DNA of 64,000 nt, taken from the NCBI GenBank assembly GCA_937995515.1, contig CALKJZ010000027.1, positions 1 through 64,000 of the forward strand. Direction: 5' to 3'. A model generated the notes under the pieces. The model was not told the origin of the DNA and did no database searches. It worked only from the letters and a program-made list of their open reading frames with translations. The stretch is from an uncultured Sphingomonadaceae bacterium. GTDB lineage: Bacteria; Pseudomonadota; Alphaproteobacteria; Sphingomonadales; Sphingomonadaceae. Numbering within the stretch: the first letter of the stretch is position 1; every line of letters begins with the position of its first letter. Below, piece by piece: positions 63,399 through 64,000 of this stretch. The translations under genes were made by a program, and so were the position numbers.

Positions 63399-64000
63399 TC
63401 AGTGCCCGCCGAGGCGCAGGAACCGGGCCCGACGGCGCGCCCGGAGCGCGGCACCTTCCATGAGGGAGAGCGGCTCGAGCTCCTCGGCGATGGCGGCCGC
63501 GAGCCGCCCGGCCGCCACCTCGGGGGCACGATGGGCGCCGCCGGGCGGCTCGTAGATCACCCGGTCGATGACGCCCAGCCGCAGGAGGTCGCCTGCCGTC
63601 AGCTTCATCGCGTCTGCCGCCTCGGCCGCCTTTCCGGCGTCGCGCCACAGGATCGAGGCACACCCCTCGGGCGAGATGACCGAATAGACGGCGTTCTCGA
63701 GCATCAGCACCCGGTCGGCGGCAGCCACCGCCACCGCGCCGCCCGACCCGCCCTCGCCGACCACCACGGCGAGCAACGGGGTTGGAAGCTCGAGGCACGC
63801 AGCCGTTGCAGCCGCAATCGCCTCGGCCTGCCCGCGCTCCTCCGCCTCGAGCCCGGGAAAGGCGCCGGGGGTATCGACGAGGCAGACGACTGGCAGTCCG
63901 AACCGGCCGGCCATCTCGAGGAGACGGGCGGCCTTCCGGTAGCCCTCCGGGCGCGCCATGCCGAAGTTGTGCGCCACCCGGGTCTGCGTGTCGTGACCCT
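63399..64000 (-). CDS. accA: Acetyl-CoA carboxylase carboxyltransferase subunit alpha, 5' part missing
   Basis: AccA transfers CO2 to acetyl-CoA for fatty-acid synthesis. The visible C-terminal part contains [84 protein letters not shown] and [19 protein letters not shown], all in family order. The frame stays open to the window edge (GHDTQTR before HNFG), so the start lies outside. It is coupled with rpe. Confidence 0.95.
   Translation of the reverse strand, partial: GHDTQTRVAHNFGMARPEGYRKAARLLEMAGRFGLPVVCLVDTPGAFPGLEAEERGQAEAIAAATAACLELPTPLLAVVVGEGGSGGAVAVAAADRVLMLENAVYSVISPEGCASILWRDAGKAAEAADAMKLTAGDLLRLGVIDRVIYEPPGGAHRAPEVAAGRLAAAIAEELEPLSLMEGAALRARRRARFLRLGGH

Overview
The window is chromosomal DNA of a very GC-rich alphaproteobacterium. 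Sphingomonadales is the likeliest order, inferred from gene families and neighbourhoods and not from a marker gene: ispH-thrB-rnhA with an extensin-like gene, purC/purS/purQ split around a peroxiredoxin, a PEP-CTERM protein, a DUF6491 protein, a homogentisate operon behind a MarR regulator, and a TonB receptor next to a catabolic cluster. Coding density is high. Many neighbours overlap as ATGA, GTGA or TGATG, so operons are tightly coupled. No insertion sequence, integrase, CRISPR array or rRNA was seen.

Layout. 1-7.4 kb: the end of a metallophosphoesterase, an RND efflux pump with its adaptor, and a small group of two short genes divergent from an S24/LexA-like repressor. 7.4-18.7 kb: tRNA-His, a lipoprotein, the operon ispH-thrB-rnhA-DUF808-extensin, purC with an esterase, peroxiredoxin, purS-purQ, a queuosine-precursor transporter and tRNA-Val. 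19.0-37.5 kb: an accessory catabolic region, nearly all on the minus strand. It holds two acyl-CoA dehydrogenases, a P450, a limonene-epoxide-hydrolase-type enzyme, three SDRs, two MDR reductases, a thiolase-like/DUF35 pair, a Rieske oxygenase with a Rieske ferredoxin-like protein, a ThuA-like protein, a class III CoA-transferase and a TonB receptor, with one LuxR-type regulator on the opposite strand. 37.7-49.3 kb: housekeeping genes (zinc-finger protein, TldD, GlnK-Amt behind a sigma-54 promoter, CysS-CvpA-RadA, LeuC, an orphan ABC ATPase, NadB). 49.4-64 kb: a MerC-like protein, SerS-SurE, a frameshifted PEP-CTERM gene, a LysM/M23 lipoprotein, glyoxalase genes, a SIMPL protein, the MarR-Hpd-HmgA-FahA tyrosine/homogentisate pathway, a stress protein, Rpe and the end of AccA.

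The best candidate for an undescribed system is the 19-35 kb region. Its enzymes suit oxidation of a polycyclic or terpenoid/steroid-like carbon skeleton: TonB uptake, P450 and Rieske oxygenation, epoxide opening, SDR/MDR redox steps, CoA activation, acyl-CoA dehydrogenation and thiolase/DUF35 cleavage. The substrate cannot be read from the sequence. The window also shows a recurrent promoter layout with a CTAGG-like -10 box very close to start codons, including a 32-bp element at nearly the same place before two unrelated genes. Other regulatory candidates are operators for the MarR and MerC genes and an 18-bp perfect hairpin behind the TonB receptor gene.
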